From assembly GCA_021234155.1 (NCBI GenBank), contig JAJEKV010000034.1:1860001-1924000 (forward strand): 64,000 nt of DNA. The letters are read 5' to 3'. A model generated the notes under the pieces. That model saw only the letters and a list, made by a program, of their open reading frames with translations. It was not told the DNA's origin and did no database searches. Positions 45,303 to 56,819 of this stretch are shown one piece after another (the first letter of the stretch is position 1; the number at the start of each line of letters is the position of its first letter). Source of the DNA: Isoetes taiwanensis (Eukaryota > Streptophyta > Lycopodiopsida > Isoetales > Isoetaceae). A program made the position numbers and the translations under genes.

Positions 45303-47114
45303 GTGATATCCTCGTCTCATGTTTATCAGTCTTCAATTATCTTGGCGCCTAAAAAAGTTTCTTCCAAGCTCCAGAGTATTATCGGCAGATTTATCTCCTC
45401 TGGCCAAAACAAGAGGTGTTGGACCCCTGATGCCATGAAGGAATGTTGCAATATCAAGAAGTATGGGGGGCTGGGAGTGATCAACATCGAGAAACAGGGG
45501 ATAGCACTTGCAGCCAAATACTTCTACAAGGCTGCTTACAACCAAATTAATCACCCGGTGTCAATCATTATTAGGCACTACCTGGGTAAATGCACTTCAT
45601 ATGGATGGAGGAACCTCAGAATAAGCCTCCCCCATTCTATATACTTCCCTTTCTCGGTTCCCAACTCCATGCCTGGCTTGCTTAAGAAATGGATTAGGGC
45701 TTGGAATCAGGTAAAAGGGATGTTTAAGTGGAAGGAAGGGCTGTCTATGAATCAATCTATTTTTTGGAACCCAGCTCTTCTCACTAACAATTCTTCTTTG
45801 TGTTTGGCATGCCATTTTCCTGAGCAGGTTAAGATTTGGAAATCCAAAGGTATTTGCCTGATCAGAGACATGTTTGATGATAAGGAAATTATTTCCTTCA
45901 GAGATTCGGTGCTCTCGGAAGAAGAGGATTGTGAAGCTCTCTACAACAATATATGCACCATGCTTATTCAAGGAAAATGGACAGAAGAAGATAATAATTG
46001 GTACCACAAGGGGAAAGCAGAATTCAAAGTTAAAGCAGCTTACAGGTTTTTGATGAAGGACCAGCCCATGACCATGCATAATAAATGGCAAATAGGGAAG
46101 GAAAGATGCACTAAGAATCTTGAATTCATGTGGTCTTGCCCTATCCCTCCTAAGGTCAAATCCTTCATGTGGCAGCTGTGGCATAAGGCACTAGCTACAA
46201 ACTGTAAAAGATACAGAACCCAGATGGCATACTCGGATGTTTGCCCTAGATGTCTGTCATATAAAGAGAATGAGAATCATCTCTTTAGGACCTGCTTGTG
46301 GTCAGAGTGGGTTTTAGAGTTAGCATCGAATATCACTGGCACTGATCTTATTTCTTTGAGTTCTACAGACTTTTTTATGCCGGATCAACCTAACGACTGG
46401 AGGGTTTATATCATCCTGTGGAGAATCTGGAAAGGAAGGAATGATTTCATATTCAATGATGAAATTATCCACCCGGAGGCAGTTATCAAACAGATTGAAT
46501 ATGACATCAAATGGATAATTGCTGCAGGTTAACCCTCAAAATAATGATTCTTATTATGTTTTGGTGCTGTGCAGGGATTATTTTCATGCTGCTGCGCAAA
46601 CTTAAGTGGAAAAGAATGGACGAGCATGCGAATCAGGAATGGATTAAGGTCTTTGGGGCACCGGATCCGGAAGGGCATAACGAGCCATGTTTCTGCGGTT
46701 GCTGTTGTGATCAAAACTATGATGCTCGAAGGGGTATGATCTGTGAAGCCAAAGACAACAAGGGGAGGTTTAATATGACGATGGCGGAATCATGTCTATG
46801 CATTTTCTGTACCCTCTCAATTATGGTCAGGGGCAGAGGCCGAATATCAGGAAATTTGAACCTCAAATCTCACTTTTAGTTTGAGTATATCCGACTTCTG
46901 GACAGCTACTGTTAAAATGTCGCGAACTTATGCATTTGATCTGAGCTTCTTTTTTAATTATCTTAAGCTAAAAACTCTATGGGTTATACTTCCCTGTAAA
47001 AAGTAGTTTTGTACCTATACTTATATAAATATACTTATAAGCCTTCAATTATAAGTCTAGGGCTAACGTGAATTCCATATAGCCCTCCCCAAAAAAAAAA
47101 AAAAAAAAAAAAAA
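45303..47114 (+). mobile_element. 5'-truncated plant LINE (L1 type) with ORF2 end and poly(A)
   Basis: A 409-codon frame (45303-46532) carries the part after the RT core: APKKVSSKLQSIIGRFISSG, the conserved KKYGGLGVINIEKQGIALAA and the zf-RVT region PIPPKVKSFMWQLWHKALAT with CPRCLSYKENENHLFRTC. It ends at TAA 46532. A 3' region follows to A24 at 47091-47114. Endonuclease and RT core are missing, as in typical 5' truncation. The frame is intact over 409 codons, so the insertion is fairly young. Confidence 0.85.
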
Positions 47115-47289
47115 TCAACCCTAGATCGGACGCATAGGGTGTTCTTATGACAACAACATCTCAAAAAGTAGAAAATCAGAATCCCAAGGCATCTTCAATC
47201 ACTTTAAGGGACAATTTATAAGTGGGAATTATGCTCCTTAGATTTTATCACAGGGCTCCTGGCTCACAAAAAAAAAAGGGAAGGGTAGC

Positions 47290-48190
47290 ATCCTTGTCAT
47301 CGGCGATTCTCTCTCTAAATTAGCACACTTCATACCTTGCAAATCAACAATTACAGCATTGGGAATATCAGTGCTTTTCGCAAATAACATCTTCAGATTG
47401 CATGGCATGCCTGGAGGTATAGTATCCAACTGAGAACCTACAGGTAAATTTTGGAAGGCATTATACCATATAGTTGGTACTAAGCTCCGTATACCATCCT
47501 CATGGCCAAACAGAGAGGTTGAATACATTCCTGGAGGACATGTTGAGGATGCACATGTGGAACAAACAAGATCAGTGGGAAGCTTATCCTAACCTGCTCC
47601 GTTATGGGTATGTCGCCCTTCATACTAACATATGGAGACCAATGCTTGACATCAACAACATGACATGATCGGATATCTAAAGCGCAAGTGGCGCAATATT
47701 TTCTCCAAGATATGAAAGCAAGCATTCAGGAAGCACGAGAATGCATAGTCAAAGCACAAGCAAAGTAGAAGGCCTATGTGGATAAGCATTGCACATATTG
47801 AAATTTTGAGCAAAACGATGCAACATGGCCAAATAAAAGCAGGAAAATTTTAAATTAGGACAACAAAGAAGTTGGCACCACAATGGTCAGGACCTTCAAA
47901 ATAGTTAGAAAAGTGGAGAACTTAGCCTATGAGCTAGAGCTATCCTCCACATTTAAGCCTCAATAAAGTCTTTCATGATGTTAGCTTGTTTAAGCGTTAT
48001 GTTCCTACTAGAATAGTTCTTTTGCAAGTTCATCATCTCCTTGGAGTCAAAGATGGTGACCTACCTTGGAAATCTAAAAAGGTCCTCAGACAAGGGAATT
48101 GCCAATTATATGGAGGATAAGGTACAAAGAAAACATAATCATATGAAAGTTCGTTGATGAAGACTTTATCTACGCTCGATTGGGATTATC
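47290..48190 (+). pseudogene. Ty3/gypsy integrase remnant
   Basis: Reading across frames gives LVIGDSLSKLAHFIPC, LFANNIFRLHGMPGGIVS, then SSVYHPHGQTERLNTFLEDM (47486) and a decayed C-terminal part (VRKVENLAYELELS, 47905-47950; LFKRYVPTR-like). Many stops are present. It differs from the chromovirus at 24888 and is older. Confidence 0.75.
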
Positions 48191-48239
48191 CCCAAAAAAG
48201 AGAAACTTAATATAGTTTCAATCTGAAAAGTATATAAAG

Positions 48240-49230
48240 CTTCAGTGGAAACTATAGTTAGTTTCCCTGAAACTATATTCAGTTCCTCTTCAAACTTAAA
48301 AATAGTCTTTCTATCCTTGAACTTTTGCAATGATTTCAGTTTGTGTATCTACGCTTCCATATCTGCACCAGAATCTAATGCATGTACAAACATTCACTTC
48401 CATTTAATGCACCACTTTTCTCAATCCAAATTTGCAAGAATGTTTCATCCGGCAAGGATTTGAAGCAAGGTTTTGAGGGCAAGGATTTGAAGCAAGATTT
48501 TGAGCGCATGCCACTGTTGCCTTGATCTTGGTATGTAGATTGCTGCATTTGTCTTGTTGATTCAGGAATTGCTTTGTGTCTTTAAAAAGCATGATTTAGG
48601 TGTCGGATTTATAACCCATAGATTTGATTTTTTTTGTAACTTCAAATACCTGTGCCTATGTCAATTTTCATTTTGCTGGATGGTTCAGCAGCAGATGGAT
48701 GGTTCAAATTAAGGCAAGAACAAGGAAAATCAAAGAGATGGGCTGTCAGAGCTTGTTGCAGGCCAGCTGAGGACCCCCCATATTGTTTTGTACCATATCG
48801 ATCCAAGTCCGGCGTACCTTTTTCTGATCTGCCAGATTGAATAGAGTTGCTACTGTGCTATTCTGATCAAATGCGCTATTCAAACGTTGGCGTGCTCCTC
48901 ACGCTAAAAGAAGACCATTAATGCATTTGATAATACAATCTTCCACAAGATCTTACACATGTGGGTAGATTACATGTGCCACAAAATCTCACACGTGCCT
49001 AGACTCTTTCATTTTATTTTAAAAAGCGGAAATCTTATAGAGTTTTTTCAAAAGTAAACTACATATAGTTTCCATATTGGAAACCTTACAAGGTTTTCAC
49101 TAGAGGAAACCTAACATAGTATCCATGGAAACTTAATACGGTTTCAATGGAAACTTGATATAGTTTCTGTACATCAAGTTTCCATTGAAACAACATTAAG
49201 TTTCAACCAGAAACCCTATGAGGTTTATGA
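48240..49230. repeat. Region bounded by GGAAAC/GTTTCC motif clusters
   Basis: GTGGAAACTATAGTTAGTTTCC occurs in pieces at 48244-48290. At least ten GGAAAC or GTTTCC motifs with AC.TAG.TTTC context lie at 49060-49230. Such clusters at both ends suggest subterminal repeats of a non-autonomous DNA transposon, but no TIR or target duplication was found. Confidence 0.35.
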
Positions 49231-49809
49231 CGAACTCCAACCCAAATCAAGAGTAGAAAAAACCATCGGGAAGAAGAGGTCACTTTGAAAAGGAAGAGGA
49301 CTTGAAGAAGGATTTGCCCTCTTTATGAATTCTTAATCCAAGGAGGAGTGGCAACTATTGAAAGTACTTGTAGATGTGTTATGGAAGATGTTGTTTTTCT
49401 AGCTTAGATTTTTTTTTTTCAAAAAACGTTGGCAACTTCATGAATAACAAATAAACCATAAGATATAGCACAAATCCCATAAAACACCAAACCAAAAATT
49501 ATCATTTTTTTTTCCAATACAAAAAACAACTGGATAAAAGGAACAACTGGCATCAACTATCTAAAGTCTGCATGGTTTGTAAGGATGGGAGTTGCTAGAA
49601 AGGTAGCAAGCCCGACGCCAAAAACAAAGGCAGAGTTTACAGAAGGAGATGGTGTGGTGGTGGAGGATGGGGTGGGGGTGAGGCCGAGGTGCTGCTGCTT
49701 GGAGGGGGAGTTTTGGGGGGGAGGGGGGGCTCTGCCATATCGTGGACATCGCTATATATGAACTTTGAAACAAAAAAAAGGGGGAAAAGAAAAAACAACA
49801 CATTTCAGA
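49231..49809. other. Non-coding stretch with G runs
   Basis: A purine-rich stretch with long G runs (49640-49735) and several A or T tracts. No gene was recognised. Confidence 0.35.
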
Positions 49810-50870
49810 TTATATAAAATGCCCTATTACACACATAGATCCGCTAGGTCTTAGTGAAGGAAAATGCAATTGATAAGTAGAGGAAAACATACCTAGTGTA
49901 TCTCCCACTTTGAAGGTCTCACCCGGTGGTTGGTGCTTGTGGGATGTGTGGACTGGAAGAAGTGCAAAATAAATACCATATTCTTTTGCAACCAATATGA
50001 CATCCAACTCCACATGGCTGCTGTGGCCATCCATAGATATTAGATATGGATTTTTTGGTGATACTCCAAGCACCCTATCACAAAAGTGTGTCAACCATGA
50101 CTTAAGGAGCTCAGTGGTCATTCAAGCATGTTGTTACACTGCTTGAACTGCCCCTTCTTCACAATTGCTTATGTATCTACCTTCATTCTTTTGCCCTTGA
50201 AGATGTACAAGTTGGGTAACCTATACCCTTGAACATTTACGCATACCAGAATTGTCACTCACTCTCTCGAGTTCATGACAACCTCATTGATATCTCGTGC
50301 ACCTTTTCTGGTAGTTGTTATCAAGCCCCTAACATTGCCTGCTTGTATCCCAGTTTCATCAGTATTCAAAATCCTGGAAAGGGGAAAAGCAACTCATCAT
50401 AGATGGCCTTGAGCCCATTGTAGAACATATCTAGGTTTGCCTGATTCATGGCAAGCGCCCTGATGCTCTCTAATGTCTGGGCACTCCTCAGAGTTATATT
50501 TGGGTGCCTCGGCTTGAAGAGCTTCCACCACTTGTTGCCTGACAGACCGTCTGATATGTTTACATCTTTAACATTGGCCATTTGGGCTACTTTAGCCTTG
50601 ACTACACTTAGGGTGACCCCCATGCCCGAGTTTGCCCTGTCAAGGGCCCAAGCAACTAGCTGTTCTTCTTGTGTGGGAGTTAGAACATGGCGGTGTTTAT
50701 TTTGTTTCTGGTAATTCTCTCGTACTGCCAATCCCAAATAGTGGATTCAGGTATACCAATCCTAGAGGCCTCTCTAACTGAAATGCCAGAATCAATAACC
50801 TCTTGCAGGATGTTCTCCAGTTGTTCTTCCATCCATTGACCTCTCTTCGATGAAGAAGCCTGTCCTGATC
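49810..50870 (-). pseudogene. Pogo/jerky-like (Tc1/mariner superfamily) transposase
   Basis: On the minus strand: an N-terminal helix-turn-helix region, then a CENP-B-type HTH (LTPTQEEQLVAWALDRANSG and KWWKLFKPRHPNITLR; 50366-50737). The first catalytic Asp lies in ILNTDETGIQAGNV (about 50370-50330), and VMNSRE.VTILVCVNVQGY follows at about 50265. The second Asp is in PYLISMDGHSSHVELD (50040), and LLPVHTSHKHQPP (49950) is the last core motif, where LQPLD is usual. Frame changes and stops (for example near 50250 and 50110) inactivate it. The family cuts and pastes at TA sites. I did not find its TIRs. Confidence 0.82.
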
Positions 50871-51195
50871 ACTCCATTTGAAGACGAAGAGACCGATCTG
50901 CCTGCTAATTTGAGATCAAATGCATTGCATCCCCCCTAGTTCGATGAAATGGGCGGGCTTTCTGGAACGTGTTATTTCTGGCAAAAGGGGACGAGGTGGG
51001 ATGAAGAGCCTCGACGACTGCGAGGTCACGATCGACAAGGGGGTGACATGGCACGATAAGTACTTGTATGCTATGTGGGCTCAGGGCACCCTGCATAGTT
51101 TCAAAGTTGTACGTTGCGGGGGTACTGGGAAGGTTGCACGGGGCTACCAAGAACCTTATGGCAGCTGGCGAGGGCAAGTCGCGATGGGGGGCGAC
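50871..51195 (+). other. Left flank of the hAT element, with an unrecognised open frame
   Basis: A frame from 50920 (MHCIPPSSMKWAGFLERVIS) is open up to the hAT insertion. If the hAT element and one GGGGCGAC copy are removed it stays open into 52683 (HVLCTNRSENFQFRIERLL) and stops near 52770. This may be a remnant of coding sequence. No domain is recognised. Confidence 0.3.
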
Positions 51196-52674
51196 CAGTG
51201 CTCAAATTTGAAGGCTACCCCTAATTTTCTTGTGACAGGCAAAAAAAATTTATGCCTTTCGCATGACAGGAAGTCTTTCAATTTTAACATTTCAAATGCA
51301 AGACAAAAATCTCAAATGACCGAAACTTTTTTTTTTATGTAAAAGAAAAAAACAAGTGATAAAGTCTATTATAAACTGGTAATAATATAATTAAGTTTTA
51401 AAAATACATCAACAATAGGTTTGTTCTTCTGTACATTACAAGAACCTTCTATAATTTCTATGGTCTCCTCAAGAACTATGTTAGACTGCTGTTGCTTTTG
51501 AGAGCCTGAGCTTGCAACTATGATCTTAGAGAATTTGCAGAAAGAAAGCATAGATCTACATTGATTGGCCTTCCTTTTTTTTTTAGCTTAAAGAAGCCAC
51601 CCTATAATGAAAATTTGAAAACTACGGAAATGCAAGGAGCAAGAAAAGGCAAGAAATCACAATAATATAGAGTGAATGATCTAAGTCTGAACTTACTTAC
51701 GTTGTCTTTATCTTGATCCATGAATGAATAGATGAGATAGGTTTTTGCCAGTAGGATTCTCCATCTTCAGCGTTCTGCTAATAGCACCTCCATCTTCAAT
51801 TTCGTTTTTGCCAGTAGGATTCTCCATTCCATCTCCATCTCCGTTGCGAGATTCAAGAGCTATTTGCATCAGCAAATTGTGCCACAGACCTAGAACCCAC
51901 AACGATTTTTGGATCAAGATCTGTCACAACTATCTGCAGCAACGATATTCTGGAGCAAGGATTCTTAACAAGGATTTGCAAGTGTTCTGCACCAATCTTG
52001 CAATGAGATGAGCACCCTGTTATTGTTCCTACTGTTCTATGTATGATATTGCCTCCAGTGATAAGAAGACCTCCAGGGCACCCAAGAACAAAGAGGATTC
52101 GGGGTAAAGAAGAAGTGAAGGAAGTTCATCGACATGCAAGGCACCCATCTACTTGACAATTTGTGACTCATTTGGCATTTGAATTGTTTGGTATTGATTT
52201 TGGCAATTGAATTCTTTTTTTTTTTTGTATTGACTTTGGCAATTGAATTGTTTTGTTGAATCTTAAAGATATGTTGTGAACTTTGAAGTATTCAAATTTG
52301 AAAAAAAAAAACATACGTTGTTGGCCTAATGGGAATTTCAAATATTTTATCATAACTTAGGGGTATTTTGTGAATATTGAAACTTTTGAAAATTCAAAAA
52401 ACACACGTTATATGTCACAAGGGGCATTCTGGAAATTTAGGCAGTGTGAAGAATTAAAGGGTATTTGAACAATTCTTAAAACTACAAAATACGTTGTACG
52501 TTGACCAGGGGCATTCCATAAATTTGTCAAAAGTTAGGGGTATGTGGCCAAATTTGTAATGACAGACATTTGGTCATTGCTTACCTTTCATTTGCAAAAC
52601 AAATTTTATTTTTGCTTGTTTTGACAGGCAAAAATGCCAAAAACAGGCATGAAAGCCGTCAAATTTGAGCCCTG
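51196..52674. mobile_element. Non-autonomous hAT element
   Basis: Terminal inverted repeats are CAGTGCTCAAATTTGA at 51196 and TCAAATTTGAGCCCTG ending at 52674, the CAGTG/CAGGG form of hAT elements. GGGGCGAC at 51188-51195 and 52675-52682 is a perfect 8-bp target duplication. The 1479-bp inside has no transposase. It has a short repeated block (TTTGCCAGTAGGATTCTCCA at 51747 and again at 51808) and several diverged copies of a GGGG.ATT.TG.AAATTT-like unit with ACACGTTGTA (52290-52560). TIR-proximal GACAGGCAAAAA motifs occur at both ends. Confidence 0.85.
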
Positions 52675-52682
52675 GGGGCGAC

Positions 52683-53528
52683 CATGTCCTATGCACTAAC
52701 CGAAGTGAAAATTTTCAGTTTCGAATCGAGAGATTGCTCAACATTGCATCTTCTACACAATTTCATAAACATTGTTAATCTCCCAAGATGTGGTGCATGC
52801 ATCATGAGGAAGGGGTTGTAAGTAACAAATGCAAGGCATGTGACAACTACTCTACATGATTTAGAATAAATACAAAGGCAATTAAGAGTAACAATAAACA
52901 ATGTCAAACAAAAGCATGAGCATAAGCCCTAATTATGAAACTAGCTTTCAACAAATAAATTTTCAAATTAAAACCGAGCTGCTACACCAAATCTAGCGGA
53001 GCCACAAAATTTAGGGGCAGCCAAATGTGGCAAAACGCCCAAATGCACAGGAATCTGGCCGTTGGAGCCTTGAATACTCTGCGCAGAAAAAAAATATGTT
53101 GTTTCTATCTGTTCTGTTCTTCGCAGATTACTGATTAATTTTGAGCTCCATGCGCACAGTACACCTCTGTTTAATCTGGCGCACCAAAAAGGATTCTCTG
53201 TTTTGATCCAATATTAGAAAAGGTTCGAGCTCGATTTCGATTGGGTTGTTTTTTTTTTCTTATTCTGTTCTTCCCTGATTACGGGTTCTGATCTGTGAAT
53301 AGAAATATGTATTTGGGCACTGTGTAATCCGGTTCGAAAGGCGCAGAAAAAACGAATTCTTTTGTTTTGATGCAGTGATAGCAAAGGTAAGAGGGTTAAT
53401 TCGTTTGGATTGAAATGGGATTTTTTCTGAAATTGGATTTTGTTCTGAAGAAACTTTTTTTGCTGCAGAGGTTCACAGAATCTAGGTTTGATGAAGCAGC
53501 ATTAGAAGAGGATTGATCGGAAGAAGAG
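52683..53528 (+). promoter_or_regulatory. Upstream region of the glutaredoxin-like gene
   Basis: Non-coding. It probably holds the promoter and 5' leader. CT-rich stretches with TTTTTTTTTCTTATTCTG lie at 53250-53275. I cannot fix a transcription start. Confidence 0.4.
53387..53468 (+). other. Possible 5'-leader intron
   Basis: AAAG/GTAAGAGG at 53386/53387 and TTTTTTTGCTGCAG/AGG at 53468/53469 are good splice sites 82 bases apart and 60 bases before the start codon. Use is unproven. Confidence 0.4.
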
Positions 53529-55277
53529 ATGGGGTGTGCATCTTCGAAGGTAATGCATATGCAGGCAGAAAAAGAGGGATGGATCGAAGTTTCAGAGCCC
53601 AGAAAAAGTGTAGCAGAAGAACAGAGCTCCGGATCCAGAAAGAGGGCATTTTGCGATCACAGAGTAGCTCTAACATCAAGCACATACGGCATCCTAGATC
53701 CCCCAAAAGAAATCGCCCAAGATCATGCCTCCCTTTCCGGCCCCAGAATTTCAATCTCCACCGATCCAAGCAGCAGAATTCTTCGCCTCCGATCAAAGGA
53801 AGAACTGGGCTGTTCTGATGCGAGCTGTGTCACTTCCAGAAATTATCATCTCGAAGAAGGCCATAGCCGGATTTCCTTAGCAGAAAATACCGAAGTGATT
53901 AATACTTGGGAGCTTATGGAAGGATTAGAAGAAGAAACGGGCCTCTGTTATTCTAATCCGGCTTCTTCTCCGCCCAAAAAGCTTCTTAAATCCGTTTCTC
54001 TTCCGGCGCATCGGGGATCGGCCCTCTGTATTATTTCTGCAGAGAACACCCCTGCCGGATTTCATATCTATGTCAAGGATATGCATTCTTCTAATGTCAG
54101 CCTTGCAGCAGATAAGGAAAATGTTCGGCCCCCGAATGCTTCCACCGGAAAGATGGTTTCTGTGCAAGCAAGAAGAAAAAAAGGGCCGCTTCTCAGAGCT
54201 CCGGCGAGGAATTTTAGCTTGGCTATGGCGGAAAAGGAAAATTCTTCCAGTGTTCTATCCCCCTGCGCTGATTCTTTAGTGGGTTCTTCCCAAACTCCGA
54301 AGAAAAATTCATGTGGGTGCTCCAGAATTTGCTCAGAAAGGGAAGAATTTGAATCTAAAATCCCTTCTAAGGTTGAATCTCCTTGCAGTCCTGTTCTGAA
54401 TCGAAAAGGAAGCGCGAAACGGAGCCTTCCAGATGGGCCTGTGCCTTGCGGGAAGATGATCCGGACAAATGCTTCCGATTCTAATAATCCTGGCTATGGC
54501 AGAAATCCGAGCTCCAGAAATTATTTCGATCCCGAGCTCATAGCCACAATTGAAAGGGCTTTTGAACAGATCACAGAAGAGGAATGGGATTTTAAGGATT
54601 CCCAGACAAATTCTGGTACTAAATCTGTCCAGATAAGTCCGGCGAGGACACAGAGCATCAAATCGGACAAGGGGGATGCAGAATCGAAGGGCAACAAGAT
54701 ACCCAATTCATCCAAAGGTGCAAATTTGGCAAGAACAGAGGCGAAAGGAGATGATCAGAAAATTTCTGCAAGGATTGGAAAAGAATTTGAAGATCCGTTT
54801 GAAGGATTCAAATATCTGTGCCCTCCGGGAGGGGAAGAAAAGGTTGTGATTTATTACACAAGCTTAAGAGGGATCAGAAAAACGTATGAAGAATGCAACG
54901 AGCTGCTCACTCTGATCCGGAGCTTCCATATCCAGATTGACGAGCGGGATATTTCGATGCATTCGGGATTCAGGCAGGAATTAAAGGATCTGGCAGGGAT
55001 TGATTGCTCGGTGCCCAGATTATTCATAAAAGGGCGATATATTGGCGGATTGACAGAGGCTGCAATTCTCCACGACGACGGAAAGCTTGGAAATTTGATC
55101 CGAGGAATCGCCCCAGAAGACCCCTTTAAGATCTGCGATGGCTGTGGCGGTGCCAGATTCATCCTTTGCCTTGATTGCAGCGGCAGCTGCAAAATCAGAC
55201 CCCAAAATGGCGATCTTCAAGAGCGCTGCTCTGAATGCAACGAAAATGGGCTCGTCAGATGCCCCATTTGCTGCTAA
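53529..55277 (+). CDS. Glutaredoxin-like protein with C-terminal Cys-rich zinc-finger-like region (intronless)
   Basis: 582 codons from ATG 53529 to TAA 55277 without introns. It starts MGCASSK, a strong N-myristoylation signal with a Cys for palmitoylation, so the protein may sit at the plasma membrane. Residues about 8-430 are Ser-rich and low in structure. Residues about 438-525 form a glutaredoxin fold: VVIYYTSLRGIRKTYEEC, DERDISMHSGFRQELKDL, the cis-Pro region CSVPRLFIKGRYIGG. The usual CPYC active site is replaced by SLRG, as known for this plant family. Residues about 536-582 carry four paired Cys motifs: CDGCGG, CLDCSGSC, CSECNENG and CPICC. This matches the Arabidopsis family of At5g39865/At3g28850. 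Function in the family is poorly known. No oxidoreductase activity should be assumed. It looks intact and is probably the only functional gene here. Confidence 0.92.
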   Translation: MGCASSKVMHMQAEKEGWIEVSEPRKSVAEEQSSGSRKRAFCDHRVALTSSTYGILDPPKEIAQDHASLSGPRISISTDPSSRILRLRSKEELGCSDASCVTSRNYHLEEGHSRISLAENTEVINTWELMEGLEEETGLCYSNPASSPPKKLLKSVSLPAHRGSALCIISAENTPAGFHIYVKDMHSSNVSLAADKENVRPPNASTGKMVSVQARRKKGPLLRAPARNFSLAMAEKENSSSVLSPCADSLVGSSQTPKKNSCGCSRICSEREEFESKIPSKVESPCSPVLNRKGSAKRSLPDGPVPCGKMIRTNASDSNNPGYGRNPSSRNYFDPELIATIERAFEQITEEEWDFKDSQTNSGTKSVQISPARTQSIKSDKGDAESKGNKIPNSSKGANLARTEAKGDDQKISARIGKEFEDPFEGFKYLCPPGGEEKVVIYYTSLRGIRKTYEECNELLTLIRSFHIQIDERDISMHSGFRQELKDLAGIDCSVPRLFIKGRYIGGLTEAAILHDDGKLGNLIRGIAPEDPFKICDGCGGARFILCLDCSGSCKIRPQNGDLQERCSECNENGLVRCPICC

Positions 55278-55990
55278 ATCTGTCATTTTTTTTTCATTCC
55301 TGATCCTGCTGTTCTTCAGCTTGCAGATTCACTAACTCTGTTATGCTCATTTTGTATTTTTAACAGTTACTTCTGATCAATTCTTTGATCGCTTTCTGCA
55401 TGGTTGCAGATTTACTTGTATGTCATGTTCTATTTCATATTTTGTAACAGTTCCTTCTGATCAATATCTTGATCATGAATATATTGCTCTATATTGGACT
55501 ATCAAAATCATTCATTTCTATCTTGTTCTATATTGGACTGAAAAGATCATTCAATCCAATTCAATTTTATATTGGAGAATTTGTAGTGGTGTATTTGTTG
55601 AATGATTTCCACTCATTCTCTCTTCAATTCAAGCAAATTGTTTCTCTCATCAAAAATGTATCATTGTTCAATTCAAATTCTACAGTTTGCACGTTATTTT
55701 TCACATCAAAATATATCAAATGTGTCATTGTCTAAACTGTCTTTTCCTTTGTAATCAAACTTTAAGTTTGAAAGTCACAGCACCATAACCAAATAAATAT
55801 GAGGCAAGGTCAAAATTGTGTAATTGTGTTTATCAAATGTATCAATAAATTTGTTCAAATGTGTGTAATCTGGATTTGATGTTAAGATAGCACTGTTTCG
55901 TTTGGCACAAACTATTTTAGGAAATAGGGATGTGTGAGATCGTGCACAAAGTCAAATTCTAATTGTAGGATTTTGAACTTATTAATAATT
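55278..55990 (+). other. Downstream of the glutaredoxin-like gene
   Basis: AT-rich. It probably holds the 3' untranslated region and terminator. Short imperfect repeats of TATATTGGACTATC type lie at 55485-55575. No other feature was found. Confidence 0.4.
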
Positions 55991-55999
55991 GATGGAAAC

Positions 56000-56470
56000 A
56001 AGAGATTTATGGTTAGATTTTAAGGGTGAGCTACTTTGGACATTTTATTAAACTTTTTGGCACGACCCAACACGTTCTGGAACTCATGCAAAAGTATTAT
56101 ACACGTGCTTGCCTTATCTTACATAATACATTACAATATGTTGGCACTTTGCTTTCCATGTGTAAATAGAGCATGCATGTAGATATGTTAGTATGGTTAT
56201 TTATGGTTCAAGATCTTAGTACTTTTAAGATATTATGTAAGTTGAATATGAGGCCCAAGAAAAATATTTGTTAGAGGCATCACCCTTCACAACGAAAAAA
56301 ATGCTCAAATCCACAAGAGAAAATACTGCAATAAGGAACCATGAGACTCGAGAGCGATGGATTGTTTTCTTTGTAAGGGAAAATTTTTGAACAAAAGGGT
56401 ATATCATACTATGGTTAGAAGTTAGCAATTATAGTTCGTTAACACTTAACTTCAAAATAACTTGTAACTA
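56000..56470. repeat. Unknown dispersed repeat, copy 1
   Basis: Marker blocks are ACACGTGCTTGCCTTATC, TATGTTGGCACTTTGC, GTAGATATGTTAGTATGG, TTCAAGATCTTAGTA and AGAAAAATATTTGTTAG, then GAACCATGAGACTCGA and GGGTATATC. It is in the same orientation as the copies at 56820 and 58715. Confidence 0.7.
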
Positions 56471-56561
56471 TTTATAGTAAGAGTTAATGACGTGCTATAC
56501 TTTAGCCAAAGTTTTTTAAAAACGTGCTAAGAAAACGTCAACTCGCTTGCTAAGTGTAGCC

Positions 56562-56760
56562 CATATTTTTTTTTTTTTTGAAGGACGACAAACTCTTATT
56601 CAATATTCCAGAAGAAGTACACACATAGATGCAGAGACAAGAATAAAATCTCAGCAGACAAAGATAATCCACTGGGTGCAGCCACCTGTCTATGCATAAG
56701 ATAAGATACCCAAATATTCCTCAAAAATCAAATGTTTTTATCTTAACGGTTTACAATATA
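56562..56760 (-). mobile_element. 3' end of a LINE on the minus strand
   Basis: A T run at 56566-56580 begins a segment whose reverse complement ends GTCGTCCTTC followed by A's. The LINE at 57130-58537 ends CGTCCTTCGG followed by A29, so both tails appear to come from one family. Only about 200 bases are recognisable. It sits between copies 1 and 2 of the dispersed repeat. Confidence 0.5.
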
Positions 56761-56819
56761 TTACAAGGGAGGGGGTGGGCAGTAAAGGGTGCATGCGCGA
56801 AAGGAGGCAATCCCACCCT

